A DNA stretch of 64,000 bases. Origin: Paraeggerthella hominis (GTDB lineage Bacteria; Actinomycetota; Coriobacteriia; Coriobacteriales; Eggerthellaceae). Location: assembly GCF_021044775.1 (NCBI RefSeq), contig NZ_JAJNOQ010000011.1:32232-96231 (forward strand). Direction: 5' to 3'. Each line of letters starts with the position of its first letter. Within the stretch, counting starts at the first letter, position 1. Below are positions 25,386 through 33,816 of this stretch, piece after piece. Under the pieces are notes generated by a model. The model saw nothing but the letters and a program-made list of their open reading frames with translations. It was not told where the DNA came from and did not search any database. The translations under genes were made by a program, and so were the position numbers.

Positions 25386-26519
25386 ATGGACAAGCAACGC
25401 GAAGACCTGCACACTCTCTACCTTGCCGGAGGCTGTTTCTGGGGATTGGAGGCATACCTGAAGCGCCTGCCCGGCGTGCGGCGCACGGTTGCGGGCTACG
25501 CGAACGGATCGACCGAAAACCCCAGCTACCGCGACGTATGCCTATGGAATACCGGGCACGCGGAAACCGTTTCCGTCACCTACGATCGCACGATCCTGCC
25601 CACCGACCTGCTCCTGGACGCCTTCTTCGAGGCGATAGACCCCACGAGCCTCGACCGGCAGGGCAACGATCGGGGAACCCAGTACCGAAGCGGCATCTAC
25701 TGGCAAGACGAGGCCGACCTGCCTTCCATAGAGGCCGCCGTGCTGCGGCAGCAGGCTTCCCACATTGAGCCGATCGTCACCGAAGTGGAACCGCTCGACG
25801 GCTTCTACCCCGCCGAAGACTACCATCAAGACTACCTGGCCAAGAACCCCGGAGGCTACTGCCATATCCGCCTGGGCGCGGCAGACGAGTTCGCGCGGCG
25901 AACCGGCTTGCAGGAAGGACGCCCCTGCATCGAGCACGACGGGCTGTGCGAAGCCGTGGACACCCCGGGCGTGCGCAAGCTCGACCACGACCTATGCGCA
26001 TCGGCCGGCTGCGATCCGCAAGACGTGCCCTGCGTCGATCCGAACGATCCCGAAACGGCGGCCCAGCTCATCCGAGCGCAAGGCTACGCCGCCCCCGACG
26101 ATGACCTGCTCAAGCAAACGCTCGACGAATCCCAGTACCGCGTCGTGCGGCGCAACGCCACCGAGCGGCCGTTCTCCCATCCGTACGACCACCTGTTCAA
26201 ACGCGGAATCTACGTGGACGTAACCAGCGGAGAGCCGCTGTTCTCGTCCGCCGATAAGTTCGACTCCGGTTGCGGTTGGCCGGCGTTTTCGCGCCCCATC
26301 GCCCGCAGCGTGGTAACCGAGCACCTTGACCACAGCCTGGGCACCCTGCGCACCGAGGTGCGCAGCAACGCCGGAGACGCCCATCTTGGGCACGTGTTCT
26401 CGGACGGCCCCGCGCAAAGCGGCGGGCTTCGCTACTGCATCAACGGCGCAGCTCTTCGCTTCGTCCCCTACGACCGCATGGACGCGGAAGGCTACGGCTA
26501 CCTCAAGCCACTGGTCTAA
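25386..26519 (+). CDS. msrAB: Bifunctional methionine sulfoxide reductase MsrA-MsrB
   Basis: 377 residues. MsrA domain (about 10-165) with the catalytic Cys in GGCFWGLEAYLKRLPG and the ending FYPAEDYHQDYL. MsrB domain (about 245-377) with SGCGWPAFSRP, GDAHLGHVF and the catalytic Cys in YCINGAALRF. MsrB lacks the CxxC zinc ligands, as in many fused forms. The linker (about 172-240) is unusual: five Cys in about 45 residues, including PCIEHDGLC and CASAGCDPQDVPC. AGGAG lies 8 nt before the ATG. Divergent from trxB, which supplies its reductant. Confidence 0.95.
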   Translation: MDKQREDLHTLYLAGGCFWGLEAYLKRLPGVRRTVAGYANGSTENPSYRDVCLWNTGHAETVSVTYDRTILPTDLLLDAFFEAIDPTSLDRQGNDRGTQYRSGIYWQDEADLPSIEAAVLRQQASHIEPIVTEVEPLDGFYPAEDYHQDYLAKNPGGYCHIRLGAADEFARRTGLQEGRPCIEHDGLCEAVDTPGVRKLDHDLCASAGCDPQDVPCVDPNDPETAAQLIRAQGYAAPDDDLLKQTLDESQYRVVRRNATERPFSHPYDHLFKRGIYVDVTSGEPLFSSADKFDSGCGWPAFSRPIARSVVTEHLDHSLGTLRTEVRSNAGDAHLGHVFSDGPAQSGGLRYCINGAALRFVPYDRMDAEGYGYLKPLV

Positions 26520-26543
26520 AACCGCCGGCCTCGACCAAGCGCG

Positions 26544-27896
26544 CTAGCAAGAGCTGCAGCTGGGATCCCCGTCCAAGCTGCAGCTGCGCTCGCGCTCGCG
26601 GCTGCGGTGCCGGAAGCGCAGGAGTGCGCCCGCGGCAACCGACAGGATCATCTGCACGATGGTGACCGAGATCCAGATGCCGTCCAGCCCGAACGCCCAC
26701 GCCATGCCGAACACCACGGCAACGACAAGGACGGCTTCACCGTACACGATGGCGTTCGACGCTTTCGCATCGTCCACCGCATAGAAGTAGGACGTGGATG
26801 CGTGCGTGAAGCCGTAGAACACGTACGCCGTCGAGAACACGGGCAGCGCCCAGGCGATGAGCCCCGTGGTTTCGGGCGAGGCGCCGAACAGCAGCGGCAC
26901 CTGATGGCGCAGCAGGTACATGGCGGCCAAGCCGATCACGCCCAAGCTGATGGTGATGAGGTAGTTGGTGTTGCGGAAGCGCCGAACGGCGTCGGCGTCG
27001 CCCGACCCGTAGTAGCGCGAGATGAGCGGCTGCGACCCGTCGCCCACGCCCTGGATGAGCATCTGGATCACGCAAGCCGTGTACGACACCACCGCGTACG
27101 CCGCGAGCGCCGTCTCGCCGCCGTAGGTTGCCAGGTTCACGTTGATGGCCACAACCGTGGCTTCGGGCAAGAGCGTAAGGCCGAACGGGGCCAATCCCAG
27201 CTTGAGGGCATGCGCGGCTATCCTGCCGTCCATACGCAGATCGGCGCGGCTGATGCGGTTCTCTTTGCGCAGGAAGAAACCGGCAACCAGCACGAACGCG
27301 GCAATTTGGGACAAAACCGTTGCCTCGGCGGCGCCCGCCGTTCCCATGCTCAGCGCAATCACGAACACGTAGTCGAGCACCACGTTCATGAGCCCTGCCA
27401 GCACCTGCACCGCCATGGCGAAGGCGACCTTGCCCTGGTTTCTAATGAGCGGCGTGCAGCCCGTCACCATAATCTGAAACGGCACGCCCCAAGCGATGAC
27501 CCCGATATAGGAGATGGCCTGGTTGAGCGTTTCGCCGCGCCCACCCAAAAGCTCGCAGACGGGACCCGCGAACAAAAACAGCAGCGCCATGATGGGAATC
27601 GAGGCCAGAAGCAGCATGAGAAACGTCGTGCCCACCGCACGCCGCGACTTCTCCTCGTCGCCCGCGCCGCGCGCGATGGAGGATATCACGCCGCCGCCCA
27701 TGCCCACGCCCGTGCCCACCGCCATGATGAACGCGACCACGGGAAACGCCACGTTGATGCCAGCCAAGCCGGCGTCGCCCACGGCATGCCCCACGAAGAT
27801 GCCGTCGACGATGCTGTACACGCCCGCCAACGTGAACGTGAGCATCGTAGGGATTATGTACTTAAGGTACTCGCGTACCATGCTTTTCTTGATCAT
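26544..27896 (-). CDS. MATE family efflux transporter
   Basis: 450 residues with twelve hydrophobic segments in two halves. MATE features: FTLAGVYSIVDGIFVGHAVG, GVGMGGGVISSIARGAGDEE in the first half and QGVGDGSQPLISRYYG in the second. It exports organic cations or drugs in exchange for Na+ or H+ (family knowledge). It ends with CSLDGDPSCSSC, a Cys-rich tail. A MerR regulator is encoded divergently 142 bp away and a MerR-type promoter lies between them, so induction by a toxic ligand is likely. Confidence 0.93.
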   Translation of the reverse strand: MIKKSMVREYLKYIIPTMLTFTLAGVYSIVDGIFVGHAVGDAGLAGINVAFPVVAFIMAVGTGVGMGGGVISSIARGAGDEEKSRRAVGTTFLMLLLASIPIMALLFLFAGPVCELLGGRGETLNQAISYIGVIAWGVPFQIMVTGCTPLIRNQGKVAFAMAVQVLAGLMNVVLDYVFVIALSMGTAGAAEATVLSQIAAFVLVAGFFLRKENRISRADLRMDGRIAAHALKLGLAPFGLTLLPEATVVAINVNLATYGGETALAAYAVVSYTACVIQMLIQGVGDGSQPLISRYYGSGDADAVRRFRNTNYLITISLGVIGLAAMYLLRHQVPLLFGASPETTGLIAWALPVFSTAYVFYGFTHASTSYFYAVDDAKASNAIVYGEAVLVVAVVFGMAWAFGLDGIWISVTIVQMILSVAAGALLRFRHRSRERERSCSLDGDPSCSSC

Positions 27897-27941
27897 GCCG
27901 ATTCTCCGCTGCGGATCTTGCCCTGAAATGTTCCGGATGGT

Positions 27942-27972
27942 ACTCTAAACCTTAAAGCTGCTTGAAGGTAAA
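27942..27972 (-). promoter_or_regulatory. MerR-type promoter and operator of the MATE gene
   Basis: Minus strand TTTACC (-35, 27967-27972), a 19-bp spacer and TAGAGT (-10, 27942-27947). The spacer is nearly filled by a 21-bp palindrome (27949-27969, ACCTTAAAG-C-T-G-CTTGAAGGT) with only one mismatched pair. An elongated 19-bp spacer containing an ACCT...AGGT dyad is the known signature of MerR/SoxR-activated promoters. Confidence 0.85.
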
Positions 27973-28038
27973 CCCGCCCGAGCAGGATTCTTGGAATCTC
28001 CAAACAAACAGGAGCCAGGTCAGGATGGGAGAAGCGCC

Positions 28039-28797
28039 GTGAACGCAACGCCGCGCTACTACGACATCAAGGACGCAGCGCGCTGTCTGGGCGTTGCCCC
28101 TTCCACGCTGCGCTACTGGGAAAGCCAGGGGCTTGTCCGCGCAAGCCGCGACGAGCGCAACGACTACCGGCGATACGCGCTGCACGACGTGCTCGAAGCA
28201 GGCGAGATCGCCTTTTACCGCCAGCTGGGCGTGCCGGTGCGCGACCTGGCAAGCTATCGGGCCATGTCCATCAGCGCGCTTGACGATGCGCTCGGACGCA
28301 CCGAAGACAGCATCGAGCGGCGCATCGCGGAACTTGAGACCATGCGGACGCGCCTCGCCCGTCAACGCTCGCTCAACGCCGTGGCCGAAGAGTTGAGGGT
28401 TTCCGGCATGCGCCCGGCAGCACCCGCCATCGAACGTCTGACCAGCATCGACTACAACACGTCCGTACCGTGGAACGCGCTCATAGACGAGCCGTGGTGC
28501 TACGCCGTGCTGATACGAGCCGAAGACCCCTCCGTCGTGCACGAAGCCGTGGCCGACGAAGCAGGGGGCGCTTCCCCGCTTTGGGTGCGCACGCCTTCCG
28601 ACAACGAACGCACCTGTCGGGAATGCCTGCTCAAAACCACGCCGGAGCTTGACGGCAACAACGCAGCCGAGCTGTTCGACGCCGCGACCCGCTCCGGCCT
28701 GCGTCCTCGCGCTTTGGTGGGCACGTACCTGGTGACCGCAACCGAACCCGAAGACGGATCCCGTTGGGATTACTACCGGTCTTGGATCGTGACGTAG
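28039..28797 (+). CDS. MerR-family transcriptional regulator
   Basis: 252 residues from a GTG with GGGAG before it. The N-terminal winged helix (YYDIKDAARCLGVAPS, TLRYWESQGLVRASR, NDYRRYALHDV) is standard, and a coiled-coil dimer helix follows (about 85-120). The C-terminal 130 residues form an effector domain with a CRECLL motif and an aromatic tail (WDYYRSW), recalling the multidrug-binding BmrR/TipA-type domains. It is divergent from the MATE exporter and very likely binds the dyad at 27949-27969. Confidence 0.88.
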   Translation: MNATPRYYDIKDAARCLGVAPSTLRYWESQGLVRASRDERNDYRRYALHDVLEAGEIAFYRQLGVPVRDLASYRAMSISALDDALGRTEDSIERRIAELETMRTRLARQRSLNAVAEELRVSGMRPAAPAIERLTSIDYNTSVPWNALIDEPWCYAVLIRAEDPSVVHEAVADEAGGASPLWVRTPSDNERTCRECLLKTTPELDGNNAAELFDAATRSGLRPRALVGTYLVTATEPEDGSRWDYYRSWIVT

Positions 28798-28982
28798 CCC
28801 GACAAGCGGGCAGGCGGCAAAGCCAACCGACGGCGAACCGTCGAGTCGAATTCGCCGTAGCCCGATGCGCCGTCAAGCCGCTATCGGTGCAGCTCCCCAT
28901 TCCAAGACCGTAAAAGCCTCGCTGGCGTTTCGGAAGGTGGAAGGGGACGTCTGCGCACGGCAGCGTCAGATGCCCTGGTTTT

Positions 28983-29133
28983 TGCACGATTCTTTCCCCA
29001 ATGTTGCGTCCGAGAGGCGTACGAAGAGGCGGACATCGACGCGACCGCGCGTTTTGCCTGGTCGCGATCATTCGCCGCCGGCGGACGGGCCTCAACATGC
29101 ACTCGCGCGCAACATTGGGGAAAGAATCGTGCA
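28983..29133 (+). repeat. 151-bp element with perfect 26-bp terminal inverted repeats
   Basis: 28983-29008 (starting TGCACGATTCTTTCCCC, ending TGTTGCG) is the exact reverse complement of 29108-29133. The 99-bp interior contains a second perfect stem CGCGACC / GGTCGCG. No target-site duplication and no second copy in the window. It lies between convergent genes. Sequence is unrelated to the 142-bp element. Confidence 0.9.
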
Positions 29134-29162
29134 CGGAGGAACGACCCCGTCGCGCCGCGCAA

Positions 29163-29191
29163 AAAGGGAGCCGCATGCTGCGGCTCCCTTT
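29163..29191 (-). terminator. Terminator of trxA
   Basis: A 13-bp perfect stem (AAAGGGAGCCGCA / TGCGGCTCCCTTT) with a 3-nt loop, 24 bp after the trxA stop; on the minus strand the T-run is CCCTTTTTGCG. Confidence 0.9.
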
Positions 29192-29215
29192 GCGATAGCA
29201 CATTAGGATGCTGGT

Positions 29216-29524
29216 TTAGCCCAGCATCGCCAGGATGTTCTGCTTCGGCTGCACGCCCACAGCCTGCTGCTTGACCTGGCCATTTTCGAATACGACAAGC
29301 GTCGGGACGCTCATCACGCCGTAGCGCTGGGCCACATCCGGGCTCTGGTCGATGTCCACCTTGTAAACGGCCGCCTTGCCGGCCACTTCGCTGGACACCT
29401 CGTCAAGCGTGGGGGCGAGCATCTTGCACGGTCCGCACCACGTGGCGAAAAAGTCCACGAGCACCGGTCCCTGCGCGTCGAGCACCTTGGACTGGAAATC
29501 AGCAGAAGAGATAACCTCGCTCAT
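29216..29524 (-). CDS. trxA: Thioredoxin
   Basis: 102 residues with the active site ATWCGPCKML (WCGPC near residue 30) and the cis-proline region GVMSVPTLVVF. It is the general disulfide reductant, recycled by TrxB (24.2 kb) and expected to serve MsrAB. A very strong AAAGGAGGTTGTT lies before the ATG, consistent with high expression. Monocistronic, with its own terminator. Confidence 0.97.
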   Translation of the reverse strand: MSEVISSADFQSKVLDAQGPVLVDFFATWCGPCKMLAPTLDEVSSEVAGKAAVYKVDIDQSPDVAQRYGVMSVPTLVVFENGQVKQQAVGVQPKQNILAMLG

Positions 29525-29718
29525 AACAACCTCCTTTACTTGGCGACGCCTCCTTCGGGGAAGCCACGCCGCTCGAACCGAGCTTGCGCATCGGCTCTTC
29601 GTTCATTTGCGTGTATTCTAACCGGAAGCCGCACATGCTGCATCAAATGTTACCAAATAGGGGATAAATCTAGAGAAACCCGACATATCGGGCCGCAGCA
29701 ACCTTGAAACGAACCCGC

Positions 29719-29724
29719 TATAAT
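29719..29724 (+). promoter_or_regulatory. -10 element of the patatin gene
   Basis: Consensus TATAAT 26 bp before the ATG at 29750; no good -35. A transcript starting near 29731 rules out the ATG at 29726 as the start. Confidence 0.5.
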
Positions 29725-29749
29725 AATGCGGATCAGAGAAAGGACCCGC

Positions 29750-30727
29750 ATGAGCATCCAATCCTCCGCACGCGAACCCTTCGTTCAGCACGCCGCCCGA
29801 GCCAAGTCCAAAGAGCCCGGGGCCAACCCGGACACCGCACCTTCGTCCCTGCACCCTCCCGCTTGGGACGGGCATGCGGCATCGCCGGTCAATCTCGTGC
29901 TGGAAGGCGGCGCGATGCGCGGGCAGTTCACCGCCGGCGTCCTGGACTTCTTCATGGACCAAAAGCTGTTCTGCGAGCGCGTGATCGGCGTGTCGGCGGG
30001 AGCGCTGTGCGGATACAACTACGTGGCCGGCCAAAACGGGCGAGCATGCTACCTCAACATGAAGTACTGCGATGATTGGCGCTACCTGTCCATGAAAAGC
30101 TTCGTGCGCACCGGCAACGCCTGCGGCCGCGCGTTCACGTTCGACGAGATTCCCAACGTGCTCGAACCGTTCAACTACCCCGCCTTCGACCAATCGCCCA
30201 TGCAGTTGGTGGCGGTTTCCAGCAACTTGAGGACGGGCGAAGCGGACTACCACGAGTTCACCGACTCGGCAGCCGACCTTCCCTACCTTATCGCGTCATC
30301 GTCCATGCCCTTGGTCAGCCAGATCGTCGACATCGACGGCAAGCTGCTGCTCGACGGCGGAACCTGCGACAGCGTGCCCATCGTGTACTCCATGCTCACG
30401 GGCGCGAAAAAGCACATCGTGGTCCTGACGCAAGCCGCGGACTTCGTAAAAACGCCGAACAAGCTCATGGCCATCCTTCGCCAGCGCTACGCGCTGTACC
30501 CGTACTTCCTCGAACGCCTGCAGCATCGCCATTACGACTACAATCGCATGTACCGCGCGCTCCCCCGCTTGCAAGACGAGGGAAAGCTGTTTCTCATACA
30601 GCCGCCCGAGCCGGTGACCATAGGAAACATGGAAAAGGATCCGGAAAAGCTGCTGGCCCTGTACGAACAAGGTTACGGCGAGGCGGCCAAGCGCTGGCCC
30701 GCGCTTCAAGCGTACCTGGAACGGTAG
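29750..30727 (+). CDS. Patatin-like phospholipase family protein
   Basis: 325 residues. Glycine-rich oxyanion loop LEGGAMRGQFTAGVLDFFMD (51-70), nucleophile elbow GVSAG (Ser82) and the catalytic Asp in LLDGGTCDSVP; the Ser-Asp dyad is intact. The order and length resemble the YjjU/RssA-type bacterial patatins, lipid acyl hydrolases of mostly unknown substrate. The first 45 residues are polar and probably disordered; no signal peptide, so cytoplasmic. AAAGGACCCGC precedes the ATG. It converges on the K+ channel gene (9 nt between stops). Confidence 0.9.
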   Translation: MSIQSSAREPFVQHAARAKSKEPGANPDTAPSSLHPPAWDGHAASPVNLVLEGGAMRGQFTAGVLDFFMDQKLFCERVIGVSAGALCGYNYVAGQNGRACYLNMKYCDDWRYLSMKSFVRTGNACGRAFTFDEIPNVLEPFNYPAFDQSPMQLVAVSSNLRTGEADYHEFTDSAADLPYLIASSSMPLVSQIVDIDGKLLLDGGTCDSVPIVYSMLTGAKKHIVVLTQAADFVKTPNKLMAILRQRYALYPYFLERLQHRHYDYNRMYRALPRLQDEGKLFLIQPPEPVTIGNMEKDPEKLLALYEQGYGEAAKRWPALQAYLER

Positions 30728-30736
30728 CGCGCACCG

Positions 30737-31594
30737 CTAGTCTTCGCAGCCATCGCGATCGTCGGGGTTTTCCAGACGCTCGCCAGCGTCGTGGTTGCGG
30801 GCGTCCTGCGCCCGAAACTCAGACACGAACCCGGCCGAGAATATGCCCGCCGGAATGGCCACCACGCCGATGGACAGCACCATGGTGACGAACCCGACGA
30901 AGCGTCCCAGCGCCGTAACGGGCACCAGGTCTCCGTACCCGGTCGACGTAATGGTGGTCATGGCCCAGTACATGCCCGTGAGCACGCTGTCAAACTTATC
31001 GGGCTGCACCGGGTTCTCCACTTGGTACATGAGCACGCTTGCCGTAACGGTGAGCAGGCCCAGCACCATGAACGACGCGATGATCTCGGATCGGCGCTTG
31101 TGAAAGACGCGCGCGATGGAGCGTAGACCCCGCATGTAGCGGGACAGCTTGATGAGGCGGATCAGGCGCACGATGCGCGCGGCGTTAAGCGCCGAAGGCG
31201 ATACCGGAACAAGAAACACCAGCAAACCGGGCAGAAACGCCAGCAAATCGATAACGCCCATGGGCGAGAACGCGTAGCGGGCGCGGGCGCGCAGCGGCGA
31301 CAGCCCGGCGTGCGCAAGGTCGGCCACCCACAGCCGTGCAAGGTACTCCACGCCGAAGCATACGCTCGATGCCAGTCCGAACGCCAGGAAAACCTGGGAG
31401 AGCGCATAGGGAACCCCGGGGTTCGAGTCGACGAACACCAGCAACGCGTTCAGCACGATCAGGACGAAGAGTCCCACGCCCACGACGCGCGCGAGTCCGT
31501 GCGCGCCCGACAAATCTTCGAGCGCCAGGTAAACCTGCTGCTTGAAGCGCGACGTGCGATCGAACCGCGCTTTCCCTTCTCCCGCCATCGCCAT
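30737..31594 (-). CDS. Voltage-gated potassium channel (ion transporter family)
   Basis: 285 residues with six membrane segments. S4 is recognisable by regularly spaced Arg/Lys (AARIVRLIRLIKLSRYMRGLR region, about 140-165) and the selectivity filter is TSTGYGDLVPV (about 220-230), the K+ type TxGYGD. The last 30 residues are polar and charged. It is one gene downstream of a YbjQ-family gene (26 nt gap) and may be co-transcribed. The ATG at 31594 has a weak GGGG; a second ATG two codons later is possible. Confidence 0.93.
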   Translation of the reverse strand: MAMAGEGKARFDRTSRFKQQVYLALEDLSGAHGLARVVGVGLFVLIVLNALLVFVDSNPGVPYALSQVFLAFGLASSVCFGVEYLARLWVADLAHAGLSPLRARARYAFSPMGVIDLLAFLPGLLVFLVPVSPSALNAARIVRLIRLIKLSRYMRGLRSIARVFHKRRSEIIASFMVLGLLTVTASVLMYQVENPVQPDKFDSVLTGMYWAMTTITSTGYGDLVPVTALGRFVGFVTMVLSIGVVAIPAGIFSAGFVSEFRAQDARNHDAGERLENPDDRDGCED

Positions 31595-31620
31595 CCGCCC
31601 CGTTTCGTCCGAGAGGAACG

Positions 31621-31944
31621 CTACGCCTGCTCGAGCGTGACGGCAGTGCCCGAAGCGGTTACCATCAGCATGTTGCCCTGGCCGAGCACCTCGTAGTCGA
31701 TGTCGACGCCGACCACCGCATGGGCGCCCATTACCGCGGCGCGCTGCTCAAGCTCTTGAAGCGCTTCGGTGCGCGCCTGAGTAAGCTCCTGCTCGTAGCC
31801 TTCGCTGCGCCCGCCTACGATGTTGCGAATCCCCGCGCCGAAGTCGCGCAGGAAGTTGACGCCCGTGATGACCTCTCCGAAAACGACGCCGTAATAACCA
31901 GAGATGCGGTACCCATCGACAGAGGGCGTGGTGGTAACGATCAT
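31621..31944 (-). CDS. YbjQ family (UPF0145) protein
   Basis: 107 residues from the ATG with GAAGGAG before it. The family signature is clear: MIVTTTPSVDGYRISGYYGV, then GEVITGVNFLRDFGAGIRNI and GAHAVVGVDIDYE. These small proteins form pentameric rings in known structures; function is not established. A 15-codon in-frame extension upstream has no ribosome site. Confidence 0.92.
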   Translation of the reverse strand: MIVTTTPSVDGYRISGYYGVVFGEVITGVNFLRDFGAGIRNIVGGRSEGYEQELTQARTEALQELEQRAAVMGAHAVVGVDIDYEVLGQGNMLMVTASGTAVTLEQA

Positions 31945-32065
31945 GAAACGCTCCTTCTCGTAACTGCAGTACGTGTACCTTCGAAGCATACCATGTCTGC
32001 CGATGTCTCATTGCGATACAATGGCACTTCATCAGGACTGACGAGAACAACGTGGAAGGGTCCTC

Positions 32066-33796
32066 ATGCCGACCGATCTCATATCCTTGTCCATCATCGC
32101 GCTCGTCGCGGCGGCATGCCCCATCGCCGCCAAGCTCATCCCCAACAAACTGATCCCCGAAACGGTGTTCCTGCTTATAGCGGGCGCGCTGCTGGGCCCC
32201 TACATGGCAGGAGCAATCCAGCCGACCGACTCCGTGGACCTGCTGGCCGACCTGGGACTTGCGTTTCTGTTTTTGCTTGCCGGCTACGAGATCAACCCCA
32301 AGAGCCTGACGGGCTCGCAAGGCAAGCGAGGGCTGGTCACCTGGTTCGTATCGTTCGGCGTCGCGTTTTTGGTCATGCGATTCATCCCCGGATTCTCCGG
32401 CAATCGCTTCGAAGTCATCGCCATGGCCATCGCCCTGACCACGACGGCGCTCGGCACGCTCATGCCCATCCTAAAAGAGCGCGAGCTGACGGGCACGCGC
32501 GTAGGCGAGTCCATCCTGACGTACGGCACCTGGGGAGAGTTGTGCCCCGTGCTGGCGATGGCGCTTCTTCTCTCGTCGCGCGCCGAATGGAAAACCGTGC
32601 TGATCCTTGCCGGCTTCGTCGCGCTGTGCGTAGCGGTGGCCGTGGTTCCCGCGAAGGCGAAGAAAACCGGGCATCGGCTGTTTCGGTTCCTGACCGCCAA
32701 CGCCGACACCACCTCGCAAACCATGATGCGCGTGACCGTGCTGCTGTTGGTCGGCCTCATCACGCTTTCGGCGGTGTTTCACCTGGATATCGTGCTGGGA
32801 GCGTTCGCGGCAGGATTCGTGCTTCGCTACGTCATTCCCGAGGGTGACCACAGCCTGGAAACGAAGCTCGACGGCGTTGCCTACGGATTCCTCATTCCCG
32901 TGTTCTTCGTGGTCTCCGGCGCCAAGATCGACCTGATGGCCGTATTCGCGCAGCCGATGCTCCTGATCGGGTTCATCGCCATGCTGCTGCTAATCCGCGC
33001 GGTTCCCATATTCGTTGCGCTATCCACCGGCAAAGACACGCGCGACGTGTCCTCGCACAACCGCCTGACCGTGGCGCTGTACTGCACCACGGCGCTGCCT
33101 ATCATCGTCGCGGTCACGTCGGTGGCCGTAAGCGCGCAGGCCATGACGCAGGAGACGGCCAGCGTGCTGGTGGCCGCAGGGGCCGTGACGGTGTTCCTCA
33201 TGCCGCTGCTCGCCTCCGTCACGTACCGCGTAGCCGACGCGCGACCCCTGGAAGCCGTCAAGGAAATTCGCGAGAACCCACGCGACATCGGCAGCATCCT
33301 GCGCGAGCACGTGGAGCTGGAGCGCCTGCTGGCACGCCAAGAAGCAGCCGCGCGCCTTGCCTCGAAGCAGCGCCGCCTTGAGGGACAGGACGCCCGCTGG
33401 GAGGACCTTGCCTTCCGCCTGCAGCGCTCTTCGGCCAGAAAGCGCCTGCTCGACGAAGCGCTCGACCTTGCCGCCCAGGAGATCGCCGCGAAGCGCGCGG
33501 CAGCAAGCAGCGAGGAGCTCCCCGCGCCCGCGGCGGCCGAGAAGCCCGCGCCCTCCCCTGCCGCAACGCGCGAGGGCGAAAACCTTACAGCCGAGGACTA
33601 TCGCGCTCGTCGCCGCGAAGAGCGTCGCAGGCGCCTGGCGCAACGCGCCGTGCGCGAGTACCATCGCCGGCTTGACGAGATCGGGCGCGCGGCCGAGCGC
33701 ATGGGCGCCACGCCGGAAGAAGCCCTCCGCATCATCGAGGATCTGGAACGTCGCGAAGACGAGGACGCGAGCCAGCCCGCAAGCCGCGAGCGCTAG
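32066..33796 (+). CDS. Cation:proton antiporter (CPA2/Kef type) with coiled-coil tail
   Basis: 576 residues. About thirteen hydrophobic segments (residues 5-395) with ETVFLLIAGALLGP and LADLGLAFLFLLAGYEI, the CPA2 N-terminal signatures, and MAIALTTTALGTLMPIL in the unwound-helix region. There is no TrkA_N (RCK) domain; instead a long Arg/Ala/Glu-rich, predicted coiled-coil tail fills residues 405-576. That tail is unlike KefB/KefC and its role is unknown. Start ATG follows GGAAGGGTCCTC. Confidence 0.88.
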   Translation: MPTDLISLSIIALVAAACPIAAKLIPNKLIPETVFLLIAGALLGPYMAGAIQPTDSVDLLADLGLAFLFLLAGYEINPKSLTGSQGKRGLVTWFVSFGVAFLVMRFIPGFSGNRFEVIAMAIALTTTALGTLMPILKERELTGTRVGESILTYGTWGELCPVLAMALLLSSRAEWKTVLILAGFVALCVAVAVVPAKAKKTGHRLFRFLTANADTTSQTMMRVTVLLLVGLITLSAVFHLDIVLGAFAAGFVLRYVIPEGDHSLETKLDGVAYGFLIPVFFVVSGAKIDLMAVFAQPMLLIGFIAMLLLIRAVPIFVALSTGKDTRDVSSHNRLTVALYCTTALPIIVAVTSVAVSAQAMTQETASVLVAAGAVTVFLMPLLASVTYRVADARPLEAVKEIRENPRDIGSILREHVELERLLARQEAAARLASKQRRLEGQDARWEDLAFRLQRSSARKRLLDEALDLAAQEIAAKRAAASSEELPAPAAAEKPAPSPAATREGENLTAEDYRARRREERRRRLAQRAVREYHRRLDEIGRAAERMGATPEEALRIIEDLERREDEDASQPASRER

Positions 33797-33816
33797 CAGG
33801 CCGACCCGCCGATCAG

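Larger units (their letters stand above)
28798..29215 (+). other. Convergent intergenic region MerR gene / trxA
   Basis: 418 bp without a gene. It contains the 151-bp inverted-repeat element (28983-29133) and the trxA terminator (29163-29191). The stretch 28800-28980 shows nothing recognisable. Confidence 0.6.

Noticed and set aside
28631..29203. Open frames in both directions over the 151-bp element, each containing HDSFPNVA
   Set aside because: The shared peptide comes from the inverted repeat itself; no ribosome site or known domain.
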